Shown in pieces: positions 34,003 through 46,188 of a DNA stretch of 64,000 nucleotides; position 1 is the first letter of the stretch, and each line of letters begins with the position of its first letter. A program made the position numbers and the translations under genes. The stretch is from Pestalotiopsis fici W106-1 (Eukaryota > Ascomycota > Sordariomycetes > Amphisphaeriales > Sporocadaceae): assembly GCF_000516985.1 (NCBI RefSeq), contig NW_006917098.1, positions 1 through 64,000 on the forward strand, read 5' to 3'. The notes under the pieces are model-generated. The model did no database searches. It was not told where the DNA came from and saw only the letters and a list, made by a program, of their open reading frames with translations.

Positions 34003-35562
34003 TCAACGCCTAGCACTCTTACCCTTTAGATCAACACTTAACCCTGAATCTAGATCAGCACCCTTCAACAATTCCCGCAGACTACCTTCTGCATAACTTT
34101 TTGCTTTACTGCGCTTCCGGGCCGACGAGGCAGCTTCTATTGTCGAGTTGGTACCTCGCCACGGGATCCAGTGACTGATTCCGGAAAGTAGACTGGAAGA
34201 GTTTCTGGGCTCGTCCGGTCTTGAGATTGCAGCATTTGCTACAGAGTCTGATACTGTGGGGTGCGAAGGTTCTCGGGATGGCTCATGTGTGTAGTTCTCC
34301 GACAGCTCTTCTTGCGTAGTCCGAATTTCCAGATGACTTTTTGACGTCTTGGGCTTGGCAGGTTGGCCAACTAGAGCTGTCCCCGAAGCCCGTGGTGATG
34401 TGGTTTCGCCCTGACTGTGCTGGCGGGTATTGTCCATCATCGCCGTGGCAAAGGAGGCAGACTTCTTTCGAGCAACCTGCTTCTGTTGCTCATTTGAATC
34501 TCCAGTGCAACTAGAGGAAGACCCGCTATCAGCTTTGTGATGTCTGGCTGCTCGTCCTCGCACCTCGGCGGTCAGTTCTTGTGCCGACTTTTTCTTGCTC
34601 TTGTCTTCTTCTGATGAGCGACTGGAACTCATGATGGTTTCCAATGTGCCGTACGCTGCACTTCTTCTGCGTATGCCACTGCGACGTTTCCTGTGTCGAC
34701 TATTGCTCTCATCGTCGCTTGATATTGCTTGCAAAGTGGGACCATGGTGACGCGAGGACGATGCTACCGAGGTCACAAAACTAGCCCCAGAACCATGTGG
34801 TGCAACATGCACTTCATATTGGTTGCTTAGAGAATACTTGGATCTGGCACATATTTCAGCAATCCTGTCCAGGTCGGCGCCAATGTCCTGCTGTATGTCG
34901 GCCATGATACTCTTGAAACTAAAAGCCTCCAGCGGAGGAAGCTTGGGGTCATCCGCACGCTGATGGACCTTCTTTTGGCCCTTATTCCGAGCCATGCTCA
35001 ATACCATGCCATTGCGACCTGGGCGCCAACTGGAAACGCTTGAGGCGACCGAAACGGTAGACAAAGGTATCCTGCGACTAGCAGGGCGACTGCCAGCTGA
35101 AGAGGGAGGAGGACCCGAGTACGTCCGCACTATGACTGGCTGCGAGTGCGTCCCCGTCGTCGTTGTCGTGGTAGCGCTGGGCGCACCACCACTCTTTGAA
35201 TAGCGATGCCTTGACGACGGCTGCGAGCGGTTCAGTTGTCGCAGTGCAATGGTTCGTCCCGCAGTCGAAGAGTCGTCAAGAGGGACTGGTTTCCCCTCTG
35301 CAGTGGAGGGTATGAGTGAGATGCTAGAGGTGTTTGGCTGCGCGACAGGCGGAAAGGTCAGGAGTGGAAGCGAGTGCCGACGCGACTTTGATATCCGAGT
35401 AGTGGGAGCAGGTAGATGGGAAGCGGGTGTACCTTTATTTTGGCAGAGAGCAGCGTGAGAGGCATCTAGATGAGGTTGAGGGCGTGGTGGAGGCGTCCCT
35501 GATATGAGTGGCGCAGGCATAGCTCCGAATGATTGCTGGGGTGTTCGATGGACGTATGCCAT
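34003..35562 (-). CDS. uncharacterised Ser/Arg-rich protein
   Basis: Single frame of 519 residues from ATG at 35,562. It is mostly low-complexity: Ser, Pro, Thr and basic residues, with a poly-Thr run near residue 133. The one conserved-looking ordered segment is central (LPPLEAFSFKSIMADIQQDI followed by a DLDRIAEICARSKYSLSNQY helix, roughly residues 210-255). I associate this segment with fungal proteins of unknown function. The C-terminus has a helical stretch (SYAEGSLRELLKGADLDSG). The frame ends shortly after a GTAAGAG, so the real protein may splice there into a further exon. It is probably intracellular: no signal peptide or membrane helix. No function can be assigned. Confidence 0.7.
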   Translation of the reverse strand: MAYVHRTPQQSFGAMPAPLISGTPPPRPQPHLDASHAALCQNKGTPASHLPAPTTRISKSRRHSLPLLTFPPVAQPNTSSISLIPSTAEGKPVPLDDSSTAGRTIALRQLNRSQPSSRHRYSKSGGAPSATTTTTTGTHSQPVIVRTYSGPPPSSAGSRPASRRIPLSTVSVASSVSSWRPGRNGMVLSMARNKGQKKVHQRADDPKLPPLEAFSFKSIMADIQQDIGADLDRIAEICARSKYSLSNQYEVHVAPHGSGASFVTSVASSSRHHGPTLQAISSDDESNSRHRKRRSGIRRRSAAYGTLETIMSSSRSSEEDKSKKKSAQELTAEVRGRAARHHKADSGSSSSCTGDSNEQQKQVARKKSASFATAMMDNTRQHSQGETTSPRASGTALVGQPAKPKTSKSHLEIRTTQEELSENYTHEPSREPSHPTVSDSVANAAISRPDEPRNSSSLLSGISHWIPWRGTNSTIEAASSARKRSKAKSYAEGSLRELLKGADLDSGLSVDLKGKSARR

Positions 35563-37451
35563 TTCATATATGCATAAAGAGTATTGTAGGGAGGCAGAAA
35601 CCGGAACGGTGTCCGGCTAGAGTCAAGGTATCAAGCTTGGTTGCTGCAGATGGTCTGGAAGCAAGCAAGCCCTGGACGGGAGTACCTGTAGTCGTGGACC
35701 CGTATAGTAGTACCCAAGTTTAGGTATGTAGGTAGGATGCACCAGACAGATGTATGTGTGTGCTTTCGGATGCTAGGTATGCGTCTCTAGCTTACAGCAA
35801 CATGTGTGCCCGTTTGACACATTCCGCTTGCGGACGGGAGAGGACGAGTAGGAGTACGGTTGCACTTCTAGGCCAATCCTTGAGTCGGACTTCAACCTTT
35901 CTTGCAGCTGCGGACGGTAAGGGTCGAGCTTCAGTGTTGACGGCAAAGCATTGTCTAGAACGGCCGTTGCAGAAAACGTCAAGAGGCGAGACGCGAGCGC
36001 GTTGAAAGCGGGTCCTTTGCTTGGGGAAAACGAGGTCAAGACAGCGCATGTACTATATGCGCATGTAGGTAGGTGAGCGTGGTGTATGCGGAATGGTGGT
36101 TGATGGTTGACGGCGCGTGCAATACATACCACCGAGGATGAGACGTGGGTTTGGTGTGCAGGGAGTAGGAGTAAGTGGAGTGGGGTAAAGATGGAAGAGG
36201 GATACTCAAATCCCACACGATCTCCGGGGGACAAGAGCTTGGGTCCAGATATCGTTTTTTGGTTCCTGAGCTGCCGAAATGACTTGAGACAGACTAACAG
36301 ACAACCTACATCAGATATCCCAGAGAGAATATGGATATCCAAATGACGAGTGACAATGATGAAGACAAACTGAAAACCAATTGGCAATATTGTCAATCAA
36401 GGTCCACGCGATGCTCGTCGTCGTTGAAAATGATGCAGCGCAGCTCTTGATGTTGGTGGAAATGAGCAGAAAGAGAGACAAAAAGAGTCAATCAAGCTCG
36501 AGATCCGACAGGAGGATTATCGTCTACAGAATACGGATGAACAAGTGGACTAAGGCGAGTGCGATGCTAGGCAATAAGAGTGCAGAGATGCATTCTTTCT
36601 GCTTCCGGCCGTCTGTCTGCATAAGCAAAGATCAAAGCCTCGCGATGAGTGGTTGTTGAAGTCTAGTAGAGAAGCAATGCGGCCTGCACGAAGGCGTGGC
36701 AGCTCGATCGTGGCCGACAGGGATCGGAGAGGGGAAGATGTGGTGGATATATACCTGGTAGCTATCGATTGGCTTGCACATCTAGCCAGGTATTACTAGT
36801 AGGTATGGATTTATGGATTGTACCTGGGCTGGGAGGTACCGGCCGGTAGGTACTCTGTGTTGGCTATATTTCATGACCGCTTCCACATGTACAAGGGATT
36901 AGAATAGCATGCTGATAGAGTAGGCCCAAAAGCAGAAAACCTACGATGATCAACGACTCAAGAATTCCCATGAAACAACAAACTTTTGTAAACGGGAGTT
37001 GAAAAGTGCTCCAACCCGATAAAACAATCCAGCTGCAGAGGATTAAATGTTTTTGTTGGAACTTTAATATCTTATTCTGGGCACTAGGCATCTGGGAGAG
37101 TCCTATGGGGAAATACGGAAGTCGACTGTTGGAGTACCCCGCCTCATCGGACCGCCCACGGCACCCTATCAACAGTATGGTTTTTGGATTCGAACACTCC
37201 CGAACCGACCCTGCTTGGAATCATTCGAATTAACCCAATGTGTGGGCACGATCTGTGTTGTGCGTAGATTTTCAGGATTATTAGATAAGTCCGTTTTAGA
37301 TGAGCATGCTACGTGTACATGCAGCTCTGGTACCATAGTATAACCGGGCTGCCGCCGCCGGTCTACAATCAACAAAGCACACTTCTGCAAATTCTCGAGA
37401 GATACAAGCATACAGCAGAACACCTTTATTGGACCTCTGCCTTGTAAAAAC

Positions 37452-37488
<37 letters not shown>

Positions 37489-37939
37489 AAAGTGTCACCC
37501 GAATAACAGGCTACCAAGTAGCCAATTGGCAATCCGGTGAATTCTGCTGAACTGTCCTTCATTGCACCCGCGTCTGTATCCGACGGCATGCATCGCACAT
37601 GTCCTGTCGAATGCAAGTATAACTCATCATCGGATTCAATTGGCAGCGTGAGAATTCAATTGTGTTGTATTACCGGAATCATAATCCCTATGAACAGAAA
37701 AGCAGCATGCTTCAAATCCACAACATCGACAAAGATGCAATCCCACAGCTTCGGACAAGCCCGGAAAAGCAAGAATAGGTTCCGTGATTCATTCCATGCC
37801 AGACCCATTATGTAATGACTGCCGTCTAGACTCGCGGGGTTGGCTTGTAAATGGTCACATATCCCGCCTGGTCAGAGGGTGGCATAGTTTGGTACAGGTG
37901 GTGCCCAAAATCAGCCAACCTCTACACTTCTCTAATGCC
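35563..37939. other. long upstream region, no gene seen
   Basis: About 2.4 kb upstream of the Ser-rich gene. The first several hundred bases read C/T-rich on the minus strand and look like its long 5' leader and promoter. A 207-codon frame at 35,773-36,396 (minus) has leader-like composition and is rejected as coding. A long poly(A) tract lies at 37,453-37,495. Confidence 0.5.
37453..37495 (+). repeat. 43-bp poly(A) tract
   Basis: An uninterrupted run of 43 A residues, preceded by AAAAACC and followed by CCTAA. A shorter A-rich tract near 39,737-39,760 is also followed by CCTAA. It could be the tail of a retroposed sequence or a simple homopolymer; no SINE or LINE body was recognised. Confidence 0.8.
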
Positions 37940-38387
37940 CTAGGAGGTGGGAGGGACCATGGTGCCGTATCCATGTCCGCCGGTTTGTACGCGATCACTG
38001 TACACTCCAGCAGCTCTTCGAGCGGCGAAGCGGCCTTCTCTAGCCTGCTCTCGGCGGTCATAGTAGACATATTCAAGGTAGAATGCGTGGATGTGGCCCG
38101 GGATGTAGCTGGAGGGTTGTCGCAATTAGCATGATTGAAATGCCGCCATGCGTACATGGTGTATGCCATTAGGCTTTGCTGAAACTTACCCAAGCAGTGT
38201 CAAGCAGATGTTGATGAAGAGATCAGCGCCGCATCCTGCGATAGCCCATACACCCACGGGGGGTACTGTGACAAGTCAGCTTGACTCTTCCAAAGGCTAG
38301 AAGGAAGATGACAGCTAGTGTGCGGTGGGAAGGTTAGAACTGACAGAGGATGGTGATCAGAACAACAAGCAGAGCTGAGGCGGCCAT
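37940..38387 (-). CDS. pmp3: Pmp3/UPF0057 small hydrophobic membrane protein
   Basis: Small plasma-membrane proteolipid. Family members affect membrane potential and cation and salt tolerance. Three exons reconstructed by hand: 38,387-38,345, 38,265-38,190 and 38,108-37,940, introns 79 and 81 nt, 95 residues. The spliced protein shows the family signature: PPVGVWAIAGCGADLFINIC then LTLLGYIPGHIHAFYLEY, i.e. two transmembrane helices with the GxxADxxIN and LGYxPGxxHA motifs. Exons 1 and 2 are too short to stand out as open frames, so the gene is easily missed. The C-terminal tail of about 40 residues (RREQAREG onward) is longer than in the minimal 50-60 residue members and is of a kind seen in filamentous fungi. 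Confidence 0.9.
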
Positions 38388-41300
38388 TTTGCTGATATTG
38401 CTGGAAAATTGTTGTGTATAGAATACAGTGTATTGAGTTGGACTCAAATGTTCAGGGTGTGGCTGCGGTTGCGCTGGCGTCGCTGAAAACTATTGACTCT
38501 CTGTATGTCGAGTATCGATCTTCGTAGGTGATGTTGTGGCAGATTTCATTCGATCAAAAAGTCGGACAGGTTGGTTCAGTTGCAGCGCTTTATGTATGAA
38601 TCACAGCTGGGCGGCACTCCAACTAATGCAAAAATAGATTGTCGTCTTTAACATTCGAGAACTGCCAAGTTTTACCCTGCGAGCTTCGAGACAAATTTCG
38701 CCCTGCTGCCGACTTCCATCTAGCAGGCACCTACCCTTGGTAGCAAATGACACGATGACGTATACAGGTCTCGCACGTGCCAAGCTTTCCGGCAACCGGC
38801 ATAGTCGAGTCGTGTCGTGTCGTGTCGCGTCGCGTTGCGCTTCTATGAAGATTCGAACTTTGGCCTCTCATGCATATAAAAACCATTTGACCCACAGGCA
38901 AAAGTTCTAAGTCATGAATGGCGGGTTTGGACAAGTTCTAGGAAGGATAATTTCTGCGAAAATCACTACGCATGAACGCCAGGCAGAACGCAGCTGAAAT
39001 ATCTTGACCTAAAGGGAAAGGTTTGGCTCCTGCTTCAAACGAATTGTTCGTGGCGCGAGGCACGCCAAACTCGCAAGCCTTTTGAGTATTCCAGATATAG
39101 ATGCGGTAATCGAAGAATGCATCACCTGGTATTCCAGTGCTTGGGATATTTGCGTAGCCTAGTAGACAGATGCTTTCTTCTTCTTCTTCTTCTTCTAGAG
39201 TATTCCTCTGCGAAAATGAACGTATCAAGTTCAAAATTACACAAATTCTAATCTGGTAAGCCCTTGCATTTCATTCCGAACAACAGCAAGCCAATAAGCA
39301 TGACTAAGGCATATTAGATTTGTGAGTATTTGAGTTGGATCCTGATGGAATATCATTCTTGTCTGCTTCGGCGCTGCTTGTGAAGCTTTCTTGGAACCCA
39401 CGAGCTGTGAATTTCTGAGAGCATGGGTGTTATTTGAAATAAAGACAATTAGTTTAGTATCCTCATACAATGATAATCTATCTCTCTGCATATGGCGACA
39501 GTGAAATCATTGCAATCTATGAAATGGCCCATGTAGGCAGCGCAAACTTGGATACAATCTTTCATTTTAACGCACGCTATTTGTTGGTTCGACTCATGAA
39601 CAAGGTCTGTCGAGTTCTCGTTCGATTTGTGTGATAGCAAGCATATATCATGTTGGGTGATAATAGGTTCAGTAAAACAAACAGGTACCTGTATTTCCAT
39701 TCTTGGTGCTGCGCTAAGACACGTTTTACCCAGGGGAAAAAAAGAAAAAAAAAAAAAAACCTAATAAGCGCCTCCCCCAGCAAACTACATGCACAGCAGC
39801 GGGAAGGCGACTGGCGATGAGGTAGGTAGGTAGGGTAGGGGACCTAGGTATTATGTATGATACGCACCATCTCCTACATTTGCTGCATCCAAGGTGCGCC
39901 CATCCCATCGGGAATCCGCCTTGCGAAACAATGTCGACATCACTTACTCAGTCCTAGCTAGGAAGGTGTTTTGGTGACCAAAGTTTCTCTTGTGCATTAG
40001 GTAGATTCAATGCTAAGTGCTCTGTAAAGAGGTAACTGGCCACTGCCTGTGTATCTGTGACGCTGACAACCAAAAGCCAAAACATGGTCCAGCATGTCAC
40101 GCCTAACTTAGAGATGGTGGCCGATTACGCTGCAGAACCGTTGACAAGGGTATGCAATATACTGTGCTCATAAGGATTTGGAGATACCATCTGTTGACTA
40201 TTCTTCGATCCAGATAAACCGAAACGAGTCTAGATAATTTCAAATGATATTTTATACTGCTAATACTTCGGCATGGGATGGATGGGGGAGATCCATTGCC
40301 CGCCGCACGATTTAACACAGCAAAGAAAGTCAAAAGGCATAGAGGACGACGGGATAGATTGATCTTCAGGGTACATCAAAAATATCTAACACCGACCTAG
40401 CCGGTATGAGATTTGTCCCTGTTCGGAACTGGTTGAGGCCAGAGCCGTTGGGGTACAACACCTCCTTGGACTCTACGTAGTGACAAACTCGACGAGGTCG
40501 ACGGGGATACCTTGTTGCTGCACTACTGCAGTACTTTAGCTCACTTCTTGTTGTTCATGGTGAATTGTACAGTGGTAAGCATGTTTGCCTGCCGCTAAAA
40601 AGGTCCCTGTTTTTGTCAGATCCGATGCTTGTTGCTTGACGGGCTCCAGAGTCTCATCAGAGTTGAGCCCTATAATCGATCGAAATGACTAGTAAATGGT
40701 ACGTAGCGCGAGACTGGCTTTTAGTGTCTCGGATCTCAGTCAGTAAGAAGGATGAACTAGTATAAAAAGTCTTAGATGGCGACCTCGAACCACGTTGTGC
40801 AGTCGCACGATAATCCTGCTGAGAGAGGCTTGGCAGAGTGCATTGCTTCATTAAAGGTATCAGGCCAGTTAATTGGAAGATTGCCACTCGCCTTCGAGCA
40901 GCACATATATCTTCTCAATGGACAAGGTACTGTAGCAGCTTGGAGCTCTGTCGACCGAGGACAAGCCAGTGCTACCTTCAATGAATCAATGCTACTGTAT
41001 ATTCTGTGGCCCGGGTACGGCCTGTGCAGGGACCAAGTTTGCCTGCATCCTTGGACGTAGCAGCATATCAAATACGTAGCATGGGTAGCGGCGGTGTAGG
41101 AAATGGAAGAATGATTCTTGCTCATAAAAGACCTGTGAGCCATTTCGCAGCCGCTCTTTCGAAGTTGGAGGAGCAGTGATCACAGTAATATTTGTGCTTG
41201 GGCTGATGGACGTTTTTCCAAATGAATTGGATTTGTTTCAAGCTTTCTCATTAAGCAGGCTCGTCCGTTCCGTCTGCTGCTGCAGGACGGTTCTACCCAC

Positions 41301-42433
41301 CGGCTAAGGTAAGGTATGCAGACAGCGTTGACCCATGCCCATGTTCGTGGGCACATCTACACTGCGACTTGCGCGCGCTACGGTTAGTTCTGAGGAGTAC
41401 TTGCGCTAGTAGGCTTCGAGCAATAATGGGTCTTAGCTTGACCTACGAACAAGAGTCAAGAGGAGAAGAAAAAAAGGGACAAGGAGGGAAAAAAAAAAAG
41501 ACATGTTCAGTTTTTTGGGGCAATTGGCACAGGTAGGGCCCAGCGCGCGAAAATCGTGACGAGAACAAGAAAAGAAGTGCACCAACAGAAACCCCAATTG
41601 ACGCGGAATCTGCTGTAGTATCGAGAAAAGCAGTCCGGCAGCATCCATTGCAGTGTGTCCACCATCTTTTTGAGAGCTCTACAGCACACCAAGCAACGCA
41701 AGGCCTCAAGAACTATTGCCCAATCTGGTCTCGGGACGAAACTGGTCGGCGAATCCAGGGAACGTCCCGTCTGCTCCTCTCCTGTTCTGTACCTACTCCA
41801 TCTTCGGCTTGCGCTCTCCACTGCCCAGAGTCAACACCACCTCATCCCCTTCTCTCTCTCAATCCCATTGATTCTGGAAAAACCCACTCTCTTTTTCCCA
41901 CCTCCTCCCCCCTCCTCCAGCCAAAGCCTTCACCCGACCAGCTTGAGGGATTTGCGAGGGTCAACCTTTCCAACGGCCGCGCGATTGTTCCTTGTTCGAC
42001 TACAGATCTGAAGAAAAAAAAAGAATTCTTTTCAGTTCGCCTTGAGAGTACTTGTCAGGTTTTCGCTCGCTGGAAATACCTGCATGCATCTGTCCCTGAA
42101 CGACAATCCCAAGCTACAGACAGCCAACAAAGCTCCCTCTCCTCAAGAAGAATCCGCCGGCCCAGTTCCCTCCGCCAACAATCGTCTGGCAAGGCACCCC
42201 TGACACCTCAATCTTGCTGGGTAAATTTCGCGGCACCTCGACCGAGCGACTCCATCTCCGTCCGTATTCTTCGACCTTTCACTATTTTTTTTTTTCGAAG
42301 CTCAGGCAGCTATCCCTCGTCGGAAATATTCCTGTACCGAATAGTATCTTGCGCTCTCGGTATATGTGCCGCCGCACTTCGACGTTATATCATCTGTACC
42401 ATACAAACGCTGTATACATTGAAGCTGCCCATC
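38388..42433. other. 4 kb gene-poor region
   Basis: No convincing gene on either strand. It contains a (GTCGT)n-like simple repeat at about 38,805-38,838, a (CTT)n microsatellite at about 39,172-39,196, and an A-rich tract near 39,737-39,760. The last 0.8 kb is pyrimidine-rich and looks like the promoter and long 5' leader of the zinc-finger gene. An open frame through it from 41,648 is not taken as an N-terminal extension. Confidence 0.5.
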
Positions 42434-44605
42434 ATGTCTACTGTACCGCCTCAACCGCCGCACTTTGACCGATACGTCGTGATTCATGTAGCCACTACAT
42501 GCGACGAGCACGGCGTCTATGTCACCAAGGACTCAGCCGAGGTTATCGAGCTTGGATGGATTGAGCTTGACGCCAAGTCACTGGAAGAGGTATGGGCAAA
42601 AACTGGAGATTTGAGAAGCTTTCGAAATGGGCTCGGAGAATCGCGTCATTGGTTCTGTGTTGGTGCTGACCCGTCTCTTTCCCCCATAGCTTCACCGCGA
42701 GAGTGTGCTCGTGAAACCGATCAACACGCCCATCACGCCTCTATGCAGTAAGTCTTGGAATTTGTTGCCCTCTGCCAGCCATGTCTAGACGCGGCTGCGA
42801 AGCCTCGTGTCAGAAAGCATAATTCTATCACGACTGGAGCTAATTTCGACAAACTACAGCGAGCCTAACGACCCTCACCTGGGAGCATGTCCGTAATGCG
42901 GGAACGTTTCGAGATGCGATCAACCGGTTCGATGCATTTGCGAGTGAACACTTGACGAATCAAAATTTGGATTTCGTCTTCGTCACACTCGATGCCTGGG
43001 ATCTCCGCGTCCAGCTTCCCCGTGAAGCTCGGGACAAGGCTGTCGTCCTCCCGCCTTACCTGCAACACTCGAGGACTTTCGATCTCCGTACCGAGTATCA
43101 GCGCTGGCAACAACACCACCCCGAATCGCTACCGTTCGGCCCTAGCATGCTCTCTAACATCTGCGCAGCGCTTGAGGTTGAGCCCGTACAATCGAGCGCC
43201 CCGATCAAGCACAATCTCCCTTTCCACCTGCAGGCCCTCGCCCCTGCCTCGCCTCGCCGTGCTATGGAAGAAGCCATCACTCTGGCGCGTGTGCTTCGCG
43301 GTCTCATTCGCAAGTCGCAGCCTGCCCACGAACACCCTGATGTGCTGACGAGGCCCATGGATGCCCGTGCTGATGTTCGTGCTTTCCTCTCGGAGCGCAG
43401 CAAGGTTTTGCACATGTCTGGTCTGCCCCATGACACCACTCAGTCCGAGCTCGAGAGCTGGTTTACGCAGTTTGGTGGAAGGCCTATCGCTTTCTGGACC
43501 TTGAGGACACCGGAACAGCACAAGCCAACTGGAACCGGCTTTGCAGTCTTCTCATCTCACGAAGAGGTAAGTCAACTAATGGAAAACACGATACTACATG
43601 ACAGCTAATCCATTGGACCAGGCCGCCGAGAGTCTTTGCATGAACGGACGCGCTTTGAACGAAAAGGCCATTGAGGTGTCTCCCTCCTCCAGCCGAGTTC
43701 TTGACAGGGCTGCTGAAATCTTGACGCCGTTTCCTCCTAGCAAGAATCGCCCTCGACCTGGTGATTGGACGTGCCCCTCCTGTGGCTTCTCAAATTTCCA
43801 GAGACGCACTGCTTGTTTCCGCTGTTCTTTCCCAGCTGTCGGCGCTGGTGGTCCTCAAAATGAGATGAGCAGCTATGGTGGTGGTGGAGGCGGCAGTGGC
43901 GGCTATGGCTACGGCGCTCCTCCCATGATGCCTCCTCCTCACCACGGCGGGCACCACCACCACCACGGCGGTATGGGTCATGGCGGTGGTCGGATGGGTG
44001 GAAGTGGTGTTGTTCCTTTCCGGGCTGGCGATTGGAAGTGCGGTAATGAGGTCTGCGGCTACCACAACTTTGCCAAGAACGTATGCTGTCTCAGATGTGG
44101 TGCCAGCCGCGCCGGCGCCGCTGTTGTTGCGGACTCGGGATATCCTTCCCCAATGGACAGTGGATCAAACTATGGTATGGGCTCGCACTCTGTTGGCGGC
44201 ACTCCCGGACCCGGCCCTTACGCATCTGCTGGCGGCCCCTTTGGCGGAGCTGGTGGCGGCTACGGCCAGCACTTTGGTGGTCCACCCAGTACTTATGCCC
44301 TGCCATCCGGCATTGGCGGCGGAGCCGCTCCTTACCCATCAGCCTTGAACACTCACATTGGTGGCCCTGCTCCTGGTTCCCACTCGGCTGGCCCCTTTGA
44401 CAGCCGTGCTGCCGAGGCTGCTTTCCAGTCTGCCGGTAACGGCCCTGCATCTGCCGGCCCTTCCAACAACTTCTTTGGCTCACAAGCCGAGAACGACCCC
44501 TTTGCCTTCCTATCGACTGGAATTGGTGGTCTTACCGTTAGTGGAGATGCTCGCCAGAATGGTTCTGGCGCTGGCGGTCCACAGAGCAAGTCTCCTGCTG
44601 CCTAG
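42434..44605 (+). CDS. RNA-binding protein: degenerate DEDDh exonuclease fold + RRM + two RanBP2 zinc fingers
   Basis: Four exons: 42,434-42,589, 42,690-42,747, 42,860-43,566 and 43,622-44,605; introns 100, 112 and 55 nt; 634 residues. Residues about 10-215 follow the ERI-1/KapD-type 3'-5' exonuclease layout (YVVIHVATTCDEHG ... FVTLDAWDLRVQLPREA). The first catalytic pair (normally FDxE) is His 18 / Ala 20, and the final His-x4-Asp is also not conserved. Residues about 252-330 form an RRM (KVLHMSGLP ... GTGFAVF). Two RanBP2 zinc fingers follow: DWTCPSCGFSN...CFRC (354-375) and DWKCGNEVCGYHN...CLRC (443-470), separated by Gly/His-rich sequence. The C-terminal third is Gly/Pro/Ala-rich. RanBP2 fingers of this type bind single-stranded RNA, so an RNA-binding role is likely; nuclease activity is unlikely. 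Confidence 0.88.
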
Positions 44606-46188
44606 GAGGCGCCGGACCTCTGAGGACCGCTCGAGTTGGATGGTGTCTTGAGGTCGCATCTGCCAGCCTCATTAAGCTTCTTCGACTCGACCACGGCACT
44701 CCAAAGTATGGCGCTGTAAAGGACACTTCGCGGTCGCTCATATTGTCAACTTCTTTAGTGCAACATGCTTGGTACTTGTTCTACAAGGTGTTCCAGGCTC
44801 CCAACTTGCATTTCGTCATTAATTTCTGCACCATATTCGGACGAATTTTTCATTCGATAGACTCGAAGTTCCCTTGGCGATATTCCTCTGGAACTATCCG
44901 CGTTGCGGAGTTGTCAGACTTGGACCAGGGTAAAAGGAGGGGAGTCAAGGTTGCGGTTACGGTAGGCGCGGTGTTGTGTGTCATCAAAATTCATCTTTGA
45001 GGGATGCTGGAAAGACAAAAGCACGGAATTTGAGATTGGGACTTCCTTGTTGTGCCACGGCACTACTACCTCGCAAGCAATACGAGGCATGTGGCATCGG
45101 CCGCCCATGTTTTGCCCAACTTGCCAGTATTTGCGGGGACGACATATTTACCCGGCTCATACTATGTTACTGTACATGGATGGAATTTTGTGTGAATCGG
45201 ACTGGTGGGTGCATAGCGCAGGGAGTGTAGGGTTTATATTCTGGCCTCCGTTTTGTGTCCAAAGTCTCTTTACTGTTTCTTTTGCCTTTCTCTTGTTTCA
45301 CAGTCTTGTATGTTATTTTTCTTCCTCTTCTGGTACCTACATTCCTTTTAGTAGTTCATGTGCATCATTTGCAGCTACATTGGTAGAAAAAGCATGGTCA
45401 AAGGATGGACTTGGCCGGATGGTGACTGAGTACTCTTTGACGGCGTGGAGTCTCATGAGGATGCACTCGGGGCTGAAGCACCCGATGGCTGGTGAAGACA
45501 CTCAGGTGAAACCCATAAATCGATTTTGTTTCTATCACTTTTTCTCGTCACATGCGAAGGGATATCAATGCTTCCATTCTGCAAAGCGTACGGGAAATCC
45601 ACCATAATGAAGCTATAAAAGACTGGGTTCATGTCTCCATTGGGACCGATACCAGGGCTGCCTTGAAAAAAAAAAATATCGTTGATGTTCGGCTGGAAAA
45701 CCCACAGACACTTTGGACTCTACCAGGGGCGACTGGCCGTATCCTTGAGTCCCATCAGGTTTACGTGCATTGCCCATCATCACGAATAACGAGACTGGTT
45801 TTGGCACCTTGAGGCGCAAGTTATCCAGGAACCTGAGCACAACCCATCAAATCAAGACTGCGCGCTACCAGTCTGGTTCAACATATCCATCTACGGTTGA
45901 TTGATGACACAGGTCTAGAGCTCATGGTTAGTCACTGCAAGCAATGTCACGACAACATCGGAAAACTTGTACCTGGGCAAATGCCGAATTTATTTACTCA
46001 TTACTTTTCCTCATACTATGGACTAGGAACTACCTAGGTAAGTATGCACGAAGGCATATCCTTTTTGTTATACAGAAATGACCTGTGACGGACACACTAT
46101 CTGCTTAGGTTGCCACGAAAGAGCAACAGCCATTGAAAATCATACATCAGATTGAGCCAGAGAGGGGGCATTGGGCTTTACCTATCAC
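44606..46188. other. intergenic, no gene seen
   Basis: About 1.6 kb between convergent genes. A 209-codon frame at 44,978-45,607 (plus) lacks protein-like composition and appears to be 3' untranslated or intergenic DNA. Confidence 0.55.

Noticed and set aside
35773..36396. 207-codon minus-strand frame
   Set aside because: C/T-rich leader-like composition, no domain; it lies in the upstream region of the Ser-rich gene.
38830..38940. tRNA-like B-box (GTTCGAATC on the minus strand)
   Set aside because: No matching A-box, no acceptor stem pairing and no plausible anticodon arm around it.
40560..40640. tRNA D-arm-like words (CAGTGGTAAGCATG...GCCTGCC)
   Set aside because: No B-box or T-arm follows and no acceptor stem closes.
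41648..42433. N-terminal extension of the RNA-binding protein
   Set aside because: The extension is pyrimidine-rich and Ser/Pro-biased, and its upstream end is not an ATG chosen by homology. The family starts at the YVVIHV region, so the ATG at 42,434 is preferred.
44978..45607. 209-codon plus-strand frame
   Set aside because: Composition is unlike coding sequence, with Cys/Phe/Ser-rich low-order runs, and it lies between convergent genes.
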